NCBI GenBank assembly: GCA_037176885.1
Contig: JAWWNJ010000016.1
Span: 868,001 to 932,000 of the forward strand
Origin: Favolaschia claudopus
Lineage: Eukaryota; Basidiomycota; Agaricomycetes; Agaricales; Mycenaceae
Reading direction: 5' to 3'
Length of the DNA stretch: 64,000 nucleotides
Shown: in pieces, positions 55,013 through 64,000 of the stretch
How positions within the stretch are numbered: position 1 is the first letter of the stretch
Layout: the number at the start of each line of letters is the position of its first letter
Program-made: the position numbers and the translations under genes
The notes under the pieces: model-generated
Database searches by the model: none
The model's input: the letters and a program-made list of their open reading frames with translations, nothing else
Told to the model about the DNA's origin: nothing

Positions 55013-56714
55013 TCAACCCAATAGATAGGATAATGCATCCCGGCCCTTCGCCGAAAACGCAAGCACCTCCTTGACCTCCTCGACGCTCTTGAGAGCAATG
55101 TTGAGCCTCCCCGCAGAAAGCTTAGCCGTGATCTGTTCATCTGTGCGGATGGAGCACTCATGCTTCCCGATCAATGGCACCCCTGCTGTGATCGACATTT
55201 CTAGCCACACAGAGGATGAACAGGGAATCCAATACCACCAAGTTACAATCTCAGGATGAGGCACGCCCTTGGGAATGAATACAGGACCGTTTTCCTTCTC
55301 CAAGTCTTCGTCGTAAGGGACCGTACCACTCAGGACGCGGGCCGCGGGAACCGAAAAAAGCTGCCCGCTATATCCCGGAGCGGTGAGTACAACCACACAT
55401 GTGTCATACATGTCCATTGGCCCAATGTCTGAGCCGACCATCCACATAGCAGCCGCCAGAGATGTGTCTCCCACAACGGCAATTATTTCGATTCGAGTTG
55501 CGGTTGAATCGGAAGCGACAGAAACTGGATGGTGTAATGGAAAGACATCCTCTGATGTCCTAGTTTGCATCACAAGATGTACCGCATTCGAGGAAAAGGC
55601 ATCTCCTGCATACTGCGCATACCCTCGTGGGTGAAACGCTGTTTGAGATTGACCCAAGGCGAGGGTAAGGTTGACAACACGCATGCGGAGGTCCGTCGAG
55701 AGTGTCTGGTAAGGACGCAGGGAGCAATTGCGCCGAAGTAAGGGAGTGGCTGGCTCTGTCAAGTGGTAGACAAGGATTCGAGCTGATAGCCACAGCAACT
55801 GGAAGCCGGCCCACATCAACACGGTGTTGCGGGACGCATCGGCCATGATGATGTATGTATACAAGAGGGCAGCGGTGGTAACGATAGCACCCCCTGCCCA
55901 ACAGAGCTGCCACGATAATGAGATGCGAGGGTGCTCTGCGATGCCGAGGACTATTTTGCGTACTCCACCCTGCCGGCTCACTGTAGGAAGACGTCCTGCA
56001 ATGATGTCGAGATCGTGGACCTCTGGGCTACGTTGCCGAATTTGAAGAAATTCGCGAGTCTTGATAAGGGTTAGACCCGTCATGAAATAGAGCCACGGGA
56101 TTGCGGAGACGATGCCCAGAAGTCCACTGCCAGACCTCCACAAAACGTATGATTCCGCAATCTTCAATGTCGAGAGAAGGACGGCAGCAACTTGCAATGG
56201 TGCATAACCTGAGCGGTAAAACTTGTTTCCGGAATATACGAATACTTGTATAGGATCGCCGGCGGCAGTTTCGGGAATGCTGCGTAGCATGAATGAGTTG
56301 TGAGAATCTATAGCATATGCATCCATCCGAGTTCCCTGAGAAGGAACATATCAATTCAGTGAGTTCCGGGACATCTGCGAGTTTCACCTTTTGTACATGG
56401 CAAACAATCGCCAAAGGCTCTCCCAGACTCAGTCGCAGCTTTGCCTCGCGATGAGAATCCTGTCGAAGTTCAAGGCCGACGGCGTCATCAGAGACCAGCG
56501 TGCGGAGACCCAAGCTCTGACGGAGCCAGCCGCCACAAGCACCAGACAAACACGCTTTTACCACGGAAACCGTCCCAAATGAACTTGTCGCGGCCCAAGC
56601 TACGCCCGCGGCACCGCGAGCTCCCAAGACCATAGCTTCTGCTGCTTCAGAACCTAGGAGAGCAGTGAGAGCGCTGATCTCCACTAGATTGTTGCTGAAC
56701 GAGAAGGAGGACAT
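55013..56714 (-). CDS. Multi-span membrane protein of an Agaricomycete family
   Basis: The main exon (about 56386-55013) and an upstream exon (56714-56388) join across an intron (GTGAAA...TTCTCAG) in frame. The N-terminal part reads SFSNNLVEISALTALLGSEAAEAMVLGARGAAGVAWAATSSFGTVSVVKACLSGACGGWLRQSLGLR. The main exon reads DSHNSFMLRSIPET and has several hydrophobic spans (PLQVAAVLLSTLKIAES, LLGIVSAIPWLYFMTGL, LSWQLCWAGGAIVTTAALLYTYII, MWAGFQLLWLSARILVY). The C-terminal half is soluble (TRIEIIAVVGDTSLAAAMW, PEIVTWWYWIPCSSSVWLEM). The stop is at 55013-55015. The family is familiar from mushroom genomes but has no known function. A further N-terminal exon (56971-57180) is listed separately. Confidence 0.65.
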
Positions 56715-56970
56715 GGGATGAGAGAGATTATCTCAGTGGACAACGAAGCAAGTTTATACGAGGGGAGCATGGGTTGAAGGCAGTCAGAGATGTCTGGATC
56801 TGAGCGATTTCTGACAGCGAGAGCATGGCATGATGAAAGACTTGAATAGATGTCATGTCAGACCGACATCCTGCGAGTACGGTGGCGCGAAAACATGTTA
56901 GCCAGATATTTCTGAGGTGCAGCTGTTGGCAGTCCCATACTAGACAAGGCCGGCATGAAAGAAATTGCAC

Positions 56971-57180
56971 TCAGGCCAAGGGGTAGATATTCTGACAACG
57001 GGATGCGCCAAACAGTACATCCCGCAGATGATTCAAAGGAATTAGGTTGGAAAGCCTCGGTCCAGATATGATACGGTCTTGATACCAGCTTCGAACATCC
57101 AGAGATTGACCACGGAGTGCATAAGAGTCTTGGGAGCGCGAGGGAGTGCCGTGGGAATAGTCCACAGAAACATTCAACAC
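56971..57180 (-). CDS. Likely first exon of the membrane protein
   Basis: An open frame starting MLNVSVDYSHGTPSRSQDSYALRGQSLDVRSW and ending NIYPLA. In related proteins as I recall them, this segment is the N-terminus of the same family as the 55.0-56.7 kb gene. Here I cannot find the linking sequence between this exon and the next, so either an intron or exon is missed or the N-terminus has decayed. It stays a separate entry. Confidence 0.4.
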   Translation of the reverse strand: MLNVSVDYSHGTPSRSQDSYALRGQSLDVRSWYQDRIISGPRLSNLIPLNHLRDVLFGASRCQNIYPLA

Positions 57181-57806
57181 ATGGTGGAAGTTGGGATTGA
57201 GAGAAATTGAAAGCGCAGAAAAGCGCTAGAACTTGCAAACCACCGGAGTTGCTGGTCTGATGGCGGATGGCGGAAATGATGGCGGATTCGCGGACGGCTT
57301 GGACCTATTTACTTGCAGCAATATGTACTCCACCAGTATTTTGCACCCAACCTCTTGCACCACAATATATGCAACGACCTGCCCGCACCATAACTCAGCG
57401 TGACGAATCTTCCTCCACCGAAATCAGTCCACCCAACTCGCCGCAGCGAGATCGTTGACCGAACTTGGTGCAATGAATCCACTGAATCTTGCTCCACCGA
57501 AATCAGTCCACCCAACTTGCCGCAGCGAGATCTTTGACCGAACTTGGTGCAACGAATCCACCGAATCTTCCTCCACCGAAATCAGTCCACCCAACTTGCC
57601 GCAGCGAGATCTTTGACCGAACTTGGTGCAACAAATCTGCCCAATCTTCCTCCACTGGAATCGGTCCACCCAAACTGCTGCAGCGGCTCCGTTGACCGAC
57701 CTTGGTGCACCGAAATCAGTCCACCCAAATCCAGTAATCAAACCAGTCCATTTCCATCTCTACATCGCCAAGATCAAGGGATCGATCTCAATCTCTCAAT
57801 CTACGT
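57181..57806. other. Divergent intergenic region with minisatellite
   Basis: About 630 bases between the membrane-protein gene (minus) and the KDZ-associated gene (plus). It contains the 79-bp minisatellite at 57402-57735. The short stretch 57736-57806 leads to the CxC gene's start. Confidence 0.4.
57402..57735 (+). repeat. 79-bp tandem repeat (minisatellite), about 4.3 copies
   Basis: The motif AAATCAGTCC (or a close variant) recurs at 57421, 57500, 57579, 57658 and 57713. The first four are spaced exactly 79 bases apart; the last copy is shortened by 24 bases. Each unit contains CCGCAGCGAGATC..TTGACCGAACTTGGTGCAA and GAATCTTCCTCCACCGAAA. The copies differ by a few bases. A 79-base unit shifts the reading frame, so it is not a protein repeat. 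Confidence 0.85.
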
Positions 57807-60091
57807 ATGTCCTTCCTCGCAACCGATATACTCCAGCGCCTTATTTCACATCCACCTCTGGCCCAAACCTTGAAATTTACGGAGGTTCAACGGTTTCTCG
57901 AATTCACTCACCGCATCTGGCCAGAGATCGTTGGCAAGAGAGGCGTTGTGCCTATTGCTCTACCATCTCAGCCTGCCGTCTTCCTGTCTACTGTTCTTCA
58001 ACTCTCACCAGCTTTGATCACTCTGTGCTGGGCTGCCTTCAGTGATCTTGCGTTGGCATTTCATGAATCGGAGCCACCTATCTCGGTGGACGATGCCTTT
58101 CGAATTCATGGTCCCACTCATCATATCGGTACAGTCTATTTAGTGCTCCACTAAATATGAGCCTATAAGAATTGTAGGGGCAGAGCCGCTAGTACCCCCA
58201 GTACATAAATGTCTCCAGAACGGATGTGAGGGGAAAATGCTCACACATCCTGTGACCGCTGAAGCCCGGCTCTACACCCTCCTTCGGGGAGTTCTTCCAA
58301 TCTACTCCCAGTCCTTATATTGTCGGTGTAAGTCCCTCCTCTTCTTCCTCTTTATATTCTAGCAAGCCTTACATCGGAAACCATTAGCATGTCATACCCG
58401 TTACTACCCCACCTATTTCGCATGCGAGGCAGATGGCGCATTTGCGCGACGTTACTATTACAGCTCCGATATTCCCACCTTCATTCATGTTACCGAGTCC
58501 TCATTCATTGAGCCAGCACTTTGTAGATTATTTGAAACCCAAATGGTAACCGCCCAGTACGTTGTCTCTCTCTCTTACACAAAATTCAAGTCAAAGGGAA
58601 CTAAACTTTTAAACAAGCGCTTCGGCAGAGAGCTCGCACTTAACTCGTCCACCATACCAAATGCATCCCGACTTCAAAACCAGCTCAACGACGAGCTTGT
58701 GTGGGACGCTTTCTTCCTGCATGCTGTCCTCAGAGACCACTCTTCTCGCCATGAAGTCTTAAATATTCCACACGGTGGACCACAACGACACCGGCTCGAT
58801 GAAGCCCTAGCCCAACACAATTACCGAATGTTTGGCACAGGGCAGGAAATGTGGGCGCATACATGTAACAAATGCATGAAGATTTATCAAGGGCAAGATG
58901 GGAACTGGTGTTCGTCGTTTATGTCGAAAAGATTCTTCACCGTACTAAATGAATCACAGACCAGATGACTGCCGGTGTGCATGATGGTGTTGCTGTCAGG
59001 AATATTTCCTGTCGGGTCCACGAATGCTCTGAGCCATTACCGACTCAAAAGTCACGGTTTTGCCTCTTCCATTCGTATCTGGACCAAGAGTGTTACATCA
59101 ACGGTTGTGCCAATCCCGTCGAATCCGGTTTTTCTACCTGCAGACAAGAATCGCACCGCGCTCATGAGCTTCAGACACAGAAAAAGAATAAAGCGATGTT
59201 CCAGCTGCACAATCGATTACAGTCAGCCGGAATCTATCAATTACCCCGTGCAGGAGACGATTCCGGGACGACCACAACGGCACCCTCTACCGCCAGCAAT
59301 GTGTCTCCCTCTGACAACGCGTCCGCCAGCAATGCATCCGCCAGCAATGTGTCTCCGTCTGACAACACATCCCCACCCACTACCGCTAGCAATGCGTCTG
59401 ACAACACATCCACTTCTAAGGTCAAAGGCTCAAACTCGCGTGGGCATAGTCACAATGAGCAGCTCTTTGTGCGCTGCTGTGGGGTGATAATCAATAGAGC
59501 CACCATGTTTGGTTCCGAGGGCGTATCTGGAGTCCTGGTCTGTTTTCCCATTTCTCATCCTTTATCAAGATATCTCAATGGTACAGACAGACCTTTCTTC
59601 GAGCAACCTTCCCTAAAAAATATCCCGGAGCCCTACCCTCCTACATCTTTTACGATAACAATTGTCAATTCGCGAAATACCTCCATGCTAACAAAATTCA
59701 CGATTTCGACAAAGTAGGACTTCCTGTTGATGTGTGGCACTTCGAATGCAAACACTCCGAAAACGACCTCTTTTGTCAACTGCATTGCAACCCTTATCGC
59801 TTTCGCGAACTCATAGGAGAAAATGGCTCATGGGTATTCAACTCATCTGCTGCGGAACAAAGCAACGCGTGGTTTGGAAAATTCCAGAATATCGTTCGTG
59901 AAATGCCTTCGTTGCGGTTAGTGTTCCACTGTTACAGAGATATCATTGAAACCAATTTTTTTGACAGGTACAATTTTTTCCTCGATGAAATGATTGCCCT
60001 GCATAACCAAAAAGTTGTCGAAGAGTTGCATCGCACAGGTCAAAACCCTCATTTTATTCCTGACGAAATTCTAGAGGGAGGATCGGTGTAG
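57807..60091 (+). CDS. KDZ-transposase-associated CxC5/CxC6 protein
   Basis: A mushroom-type protein with the cysteine-cluster domains found beside Kyakuja-Dileera-Zisupton transposases. It starts at 57807 (MSFLATDILQRLISHPP). After an intron: HKCLQNGCEGKMLTHPVTAEARLY, then SCHTRYYPTYFACEADGAFARRYYY (CxC5-type). A long exon follows: MVTAQYVVSLSYTKFKSKG, WDAFFLHAVLRDHSSRHEVL. Next is the CxC6-like cluster: CRVHECSEPLPTQKSRFCLFHSYLDQECYINGCANPVESGFSTC. Then a Ser/Asn/Thr repeat tract (NASASNVSPSD). The last block has FYDNNCQFAKYL, GLPVDVWHFECKHSENDLFC, HCNPYRF, SSAAEQSNAWFGKF, and RYNFFLDEMI. The stop is at 60089-60091. All junctions tested keep frame, so it looks intact. Whether it is a mobile or a domesticated gene is undecided. 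Confidence 0.8.
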
Positions 60092-60129
60092 GAAAAGTTA
60101 CATGCATGTATTGTTGGTTGACGGACAAT

Positions 60130-60300
60130 CTAGATACACTGTTCACCATCCGCAGGAAACATGCCTGCACCATATTTAGAGCTAGCCCGCAAGACCTCAA
60201 TCGCATCATGTAAATTGTCCAGCCCTAGATCCTCCGCAATGAGTCGCATCCCAATCTCCGGTACCAGTATCTGTTCAATGAATTGAAGAGTCAAGTACTT
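60130..60300 (-). pseudogene. C-terminal remnant of an RTC4-like or similar domain
   Basis: On the minus strand an open reading of about 57 codons ends at a stop at 60130-60132. It reads LQFIEQILVPEIGMRLIAEDLG, then DAIEVLRASSKYGAGMFPADGE. This resembles the C-terminal end of proteins with an RTC4-like domain in mushrooms. No upstream exons were found, so it is either a fragment or the last exon of a gene I could not rebuild. Confidence 0.35.
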
Positions 60301-61465
60301 TGTGTACTATGGACTTAGACGAAGGTCTACCAGGATATAGAAGGCGCCGCGGCGGCTAATCAGTCAACGGACAGGTGCCGCGGGCTGCCGACTATGAATA
60401 GACGGCTGGAACGGCGGAAAGGGATCTCATACAGGAGATGCCGGTGCTAGGATCAGAAGGCAGAGTTATGGCAAGACATGAGGCCTTTGACAGGGGTGAT
60501 GATACTGTGATGCTGAAGCCGAACAAGTGCGGCAACTTCATTAGAAATCTATTTCTATATTGGAGTCAGCGCGGATGACTTGGTGGCTTGATAAATTGGA
60601 CAACAGACGGGTCCGTGAAATCACGAGTGAATTGGAATGTACCAAGAATAGTCTTAGGAGTTAGTAGAGGCGTTGATGGCACCACCGGAAGGGTTGCCGC
60701 CAGTGACGGATTGACGGGATCACTAATGATGGTGTTCCGCGGGCTTCCGCAATACAGTGATTCAACCGTGGGAGTCATAACTGCTGACTTCCTACCGTTG
60801 GATCGACAAGCCAAGAGGCTGCCGAAGGTCCTCCGGGACACCCAAATACCGGCTCGATACTCATGGCGGTGTCCGATAGCAGTATCCGGATACCGGCGGA
60901 GTTTGAAATTCGGTGATGTCGGCCGAAGTCTACGATCGATGTCCGAACGCAGGTTCAAGAGTGTTTTCTTCAACGATACGGGAGAAAATGACGGCCTTGA
61001 CAGGGAGATATAAGTCCGATATAGTGAGAGGTAGCATATTATGCTCCATCTAGCGTGCAATTGAGCTAGGAAATGTCAAATCTGTGAAAACAGTGTTTCA
61101 ACACTTCAATGCATCCACCTTCACATGGAAACAACTGGTTATATTTGCATATGCCCCTCGTTTAACCGAGATAGGAATAGGTATAGACAAGTTGCTTGTC
61201 TGCTTAAGACTTGTTTCAAGAGCTCAACAGCAGAACCAACATTGTGATGCTAAATGCTGCCGGCAGGCAAATTTTTGAGCTTTTAGCTTGCAAAAAGGGC
61301 TCAAATTCTACCTGTAAGTATGCTATCATACAACTAGGTACATCCGAGACTTGAATATCAAGTGGGGGTGTTGAAAACAGCGCTGAATGGGCCAGCTGAT
61401 GAGAACTTCCAGATTTAGCAGGAGGCCGTGGATCCGAGTGTAACTCCGCCGGCAACCAGCGGAGT

Positions 61466-61522
61466 GGTATCGGAGAATTCCCAGAAATCTTTTGTTTCTG
61501 GGACTTCCTCTGGACCGATACC
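61466..61522. repeat. Nested hairpin
   Basis: Outer arms GGTATCGG (61466-61473) and CCGATACC (61515-61522) enclose inner arms TCCCAGAAA (61479-61487) and TTTCTGGGA (61495-61503) with a 7-base loop. Both arms are perfect. Confidence 0.75.
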
Positions 61523-62716
61523 AATTCTGAGGCGCTAGATAATTTTGAAATAAAGCATTACACACACTCCGTTTTTTCAAGGGAAAAACCTGCTCAAAGG
61601 AATCGCAGGAATGGTGTCGGCGGAACACGCTGAGGTAAGCTGGAACAGTTCGCAACTTTCGGCAATTTTATTGCGACTTATTTTCTTTATTTTCTTTATT
61701 TACCCCACCGCCATTAGTATCGGGCCCAAATACCAATATACCATCTCTCTACTCAATTGGATCGACATTGCTTACTCTGTACTATTTATGTGATGTATTT
61801 CTTGGCATTAGTATAAAAGGACCTGTATTTCTCGTTGAGCAGGAGGACATCGCGCTCAGTCTACTGGACAGCGTTGGTGAACTCAGGCAGCAACGTAGAG
61901 GCATATATAAAGATATTGTCTACTCGTTTGTCTTAATAGAAATTGTGTTGAAGTTCAGTTCAAGTGTGAATCTAAGCATCGTTTCGAGAGCGTTCACCCG
62001 CGGAGGCTTTGCTTTCGAGTAGCTTTGTCGTGGCCTTAGTGTGTAAGGAACTGCCTGCCTCTACTGCCCGCGGACTGTCTATCTCACTGTGAGGATACGT
62101 GTGCTCGAGAGTGAACTAGTATCTCCCTGAGTCTGAAGAAGAGTGGAACTGTCCATCTGCTAAAGCATTGCGTTGGAACTGCTGGCGCATAACCTGAAGA
62201 GATCTGATTAGTCCTCGTCCGAAAGGCTTGTGCTATATAAAGGAGTGTCAAACGTCCCTGGAACTTGGAGGTTCAGGTCTATAGTGCGACTGGCGCTATA
62301 AGAATTGTACAGTCTGCCGCGGGAACTGCCTGTGGCCATTGTTTCAATCTCGCCCTGATATTCAACTTTGTTGGTATCTTGTATCCTACTGTTTTATAGT
62401 TCCTATTTTTAGGAAAGGTCCGCGGACGGAATCACTTCCATCTACGGTGTGTGAGAGCGTGTTTTGTGCAAGGTTCTGCTTGCAAGTCGACTTATATCCT
62501 CGTCACTGAGACATCTGGATTTCGGATCGAACCCCACGAACTCTTCGAGAGACATTTGAGTGTATCTTGTTGAGATATTTGTGTTGTAGTGTTGTGTGTG
62601 TTGGTTGATTGTGTTATATATATATTTTGGTGGTAGATTCTCTGCTGCGCTATATTTAGCACTTCTGTCGATATATTCAAGTGTCAGCGTTACAGCGAGC
62701 CTATTTGTGAGGTAGG

Positions 62717-63273
62717 TTAGCCTCGGGATGATAGTAATATGACTGTCACCTTCTCCTCCTGGTCCTGGGTAGGCAGCTCAGATATGACTTTGTCGTTCAA
62801 GAAGCGACGGAAGAGGTTGTCAACATGGCGGGATTCATCTTGGGCTGAACCGGTTATATAGCCACAGTCGACAGAGATCTGGTTTTGAAGGATTTTTGTT
62901 TTGGCATTCGCTGACGATGTCGGTGTCTGGCCATGTGGGAACGTCTCAATACCCCAGTGTGCTAAAATGACAGACTAGCAACTTTGTTAATTCTTTTTTT
63001 CGAGAGCAGAAAAGGAAGGAGACCTTGAGTTGCTTGAACGACAAAGCTTGCACTGTTCTGTGTGAGGAGGTCAGTGGCAAGGACATGCTGTACTTGAGTA
63101 GGTCTTACAGGTATGTAGCAGTGAGCGGGACTCTTGTAGAGTTCATGACTGTGGGGTGGGCGACAAGTCTAGTTTCTGGTTAAGTCAGTCAGGGCGAAAC
63201 GCTGGGGGCGAAACGAAACACTGGTAAATTTGCTTCCGTTGATCTGACCAGACGGATCATGCTGGTGCTGCAT
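62717..63273 (-). CDS. Small orphan gene, four exons
   Basis: I do not recognise it. From the ATG at 63273 the first exon reads MQHQHDPSGQINGSKFT. Three GT-AG introns then link in frame to TRLVAHPTVMNSTRVPLTATY, to ASFVVQATQ, and to AHWGIETFPHGQTPTSSANA, ending VTVILLSSRG with the stop at 62717-62719. The total is about 130 residues. The last exon alone is open for over 80 codons and has good composition. It has no signal peptide and no cysteine pattern. It lies about 80 bp downstream of the stop of the gene cut by the right edge, on the same strand. Confidence 0.45.
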
Positions 63274-63355
63274 AGTCAGATCAAGTGCATGCAGCCAAGT
63301 TGTTGCACGCGAGAGATTCAAAGGGGAAAGAGACGCAAAATAACATATTTTTTGG

Positions 63356-64000
63356 CTAGCTAGAATTGAAGTTCGCGAAATACTTGGTCTTCAGCTCCTG
63401 CGAGTGTTTACGATAATAAGTAACAATGGGAGACCACTCTCCACCGGGTTTGTTACCACATGCGACAGCCTTGGAAATCATGTCAGCGTCTCCGTAAAGC
63501 CATGCGTTATAACTATCGGAGTATGTGCTGGAACGGAATGTGACGCCCAAGAACCCAAATACGGATTGAAACTGTTGCTCGGCGTTAAGTGAGCCTGGAA
63601 GTTGAGAAAGAGAGCGGAAGCCTGCCACCATATCGCAGGCAAACGCGAGTGGGAACAGGGACTTCTTGCTGGGTGAAACAATGGAAGGTATGAGTGAAGA
63701 GCTGGGCGCGAACAGTTTGAGCATTTTTGAAGAAAGGAAAGAGAAACAGAACAGAACGAACATGTTTTTGGATGGAGATGGAGAAGGGCTGGGCGTTATG
63801 GGAGGAGTAGCAGCATCACCTAGGTCCTCTTCGGTGTCGCTTTGAGTTCTGCTGATGGATCAGGAGAGAACTTTGGAGAGTAGTAGTACGTACAGATCGA
63901 TATGCAGTTTGGTTTTCTTGGAAGGTGATGACCCTTCTTGGTTCTCCCTGGCCGAAGAAGTGTGAATAAGTTTGGCATGATCGACAGTGAATCTTACGTA
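63356..64000 (-). CDS. Hypothetical protein, C-terminal part (cut by window edge)
   Basis: An open frame on the minus strand from the edge to the stop at 63356. The upstream exon (about 64000-63894) reads VDHAKLIHTSSAREN. A short intron (63852-63893, about 42 nt) joins it to RTQSDTEEDLGDAATPPITPSPSPSPS. Then come FLSSKMLKLFAPSSS, LFPLAFACDMVAGF, and the C-terminus VFGFLGVTFRSSTYSDSYNAWLYGD, GGEWSPIVTYYRKHSQELKTKYFANFNSS. I do not recognise the family. The N-terminus lies outside the window. Confidence 0.55.

Larger units (their letters stand above)
60092..62716. other. Gene-poor region with hairpin and remnants
   Basis: About 2.6 kb. It holds a 57-codon coding remnant at its start (listed separately), long overlapping frames at 60566-61060 with no motif, and a hairpin at 61466-61522. 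There are TATA-like sequences near 61817 and 62237 and AT-rich tracts near 62590. It is probably built of old mobile-element debris; no element could be delimited. Confidence 0.4.

Noticed and set aside
60566..61060. Overlapping 164- and 141-codon frames on both strands
   Set aside because: Neither has family motifs, starts or splice signals; likely chance frames in element debris.
61795..62697. Possible solo LTR (TGATG... to ...GTTACA, with TATA-like boxes)
   Set aside because: The ends look LTR-like, but I could not find a matching target-site duplication or a second copy in the window.

Overview
The window reads as nuclear DNA of a basidiomycete fungus, most likely a mushroom-forming Agaricomycete. 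Nearly every gene is split by short GT-AG introns of about 45-65 nt. Genes lie densely on both strands. Several families are typical of that class: a lytic polysaccharide monooxygenase (AA9), a GH79 glycosidase, F-box proteins, a DUF6699 protein, an arrestin-like protein, and a cysteine-cluster protein of the kind linked to KDZ transposons. I saw no bacterial operons, rRNA, tRNA or CRISPR. All coordinates come from reading open frames, splice signals and remembered family motifs; no search was run.

Layout. 0-6 kb: the 3' end of a carboxylesterase, a small gene, an aldo/keto reductase, an inverted decayed carboxylesterase copy, and a cysteine-motif nuclear-factor-like gene. 6-15 kb: a small mitochondrial-type protein, GH79, then housekeeping genes (farnesyltransferase alpha subunit, ALY/Yra1 mRNA export factor, RNA polymerase III subunit Rpc31). 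14.6-16.1 kb: a direct tandem duplication that includes the 3' end of RPC31. 16-25 kb: an unknown protein, a secreted PLC-X phosphodiesterase and two F-box proteins. 25-30 kb: three secreted-protein genes (unknown cysteine-rich protein, AA9 LPMO, M43 metalloprotease). 31-35 kb: a UPF0303 protein, a divergent H2B/H2A pair and an arrestin-like gene with a broken partial copy. 35-52 kb: DUF6699, UBE3D-like E3 ligase, exosome RRP4, a membrane WD40 protein, a serine-rich membrane protein and a short-chain dehydrogenase. 52-57 kb: a second aldo/keto reductase and a membrane protein. 57-64 kb: a 79-bp minisatellite, the KDZ-associated CxC gene, a gene-poor stretch with hairpins and gene remnants, a small orphan gene, and a gene cut by the right edge.

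The genes do not form one pathway. Housekeeping RNA and protein functions (Rpc31, ALY, RRP4, histones, farnesyltransferase, UBE3D) are interleaved with secreted degradative enzymes (carboxylesterase, GH79, AA9, PLC-X, M43) suited to plant-material decay. The most notable points are an ALY/YRA1 gene with a roughly 800-nt intron among 50-nt introns, a probable GA-AG splice site in the PLC-X gene, a histone H2A that lacks the usual fungal SQ tail, the tandem duplication at RPC31, and several local duplicate or relic gene copies (carboxylesterase, reductase, arrestin).
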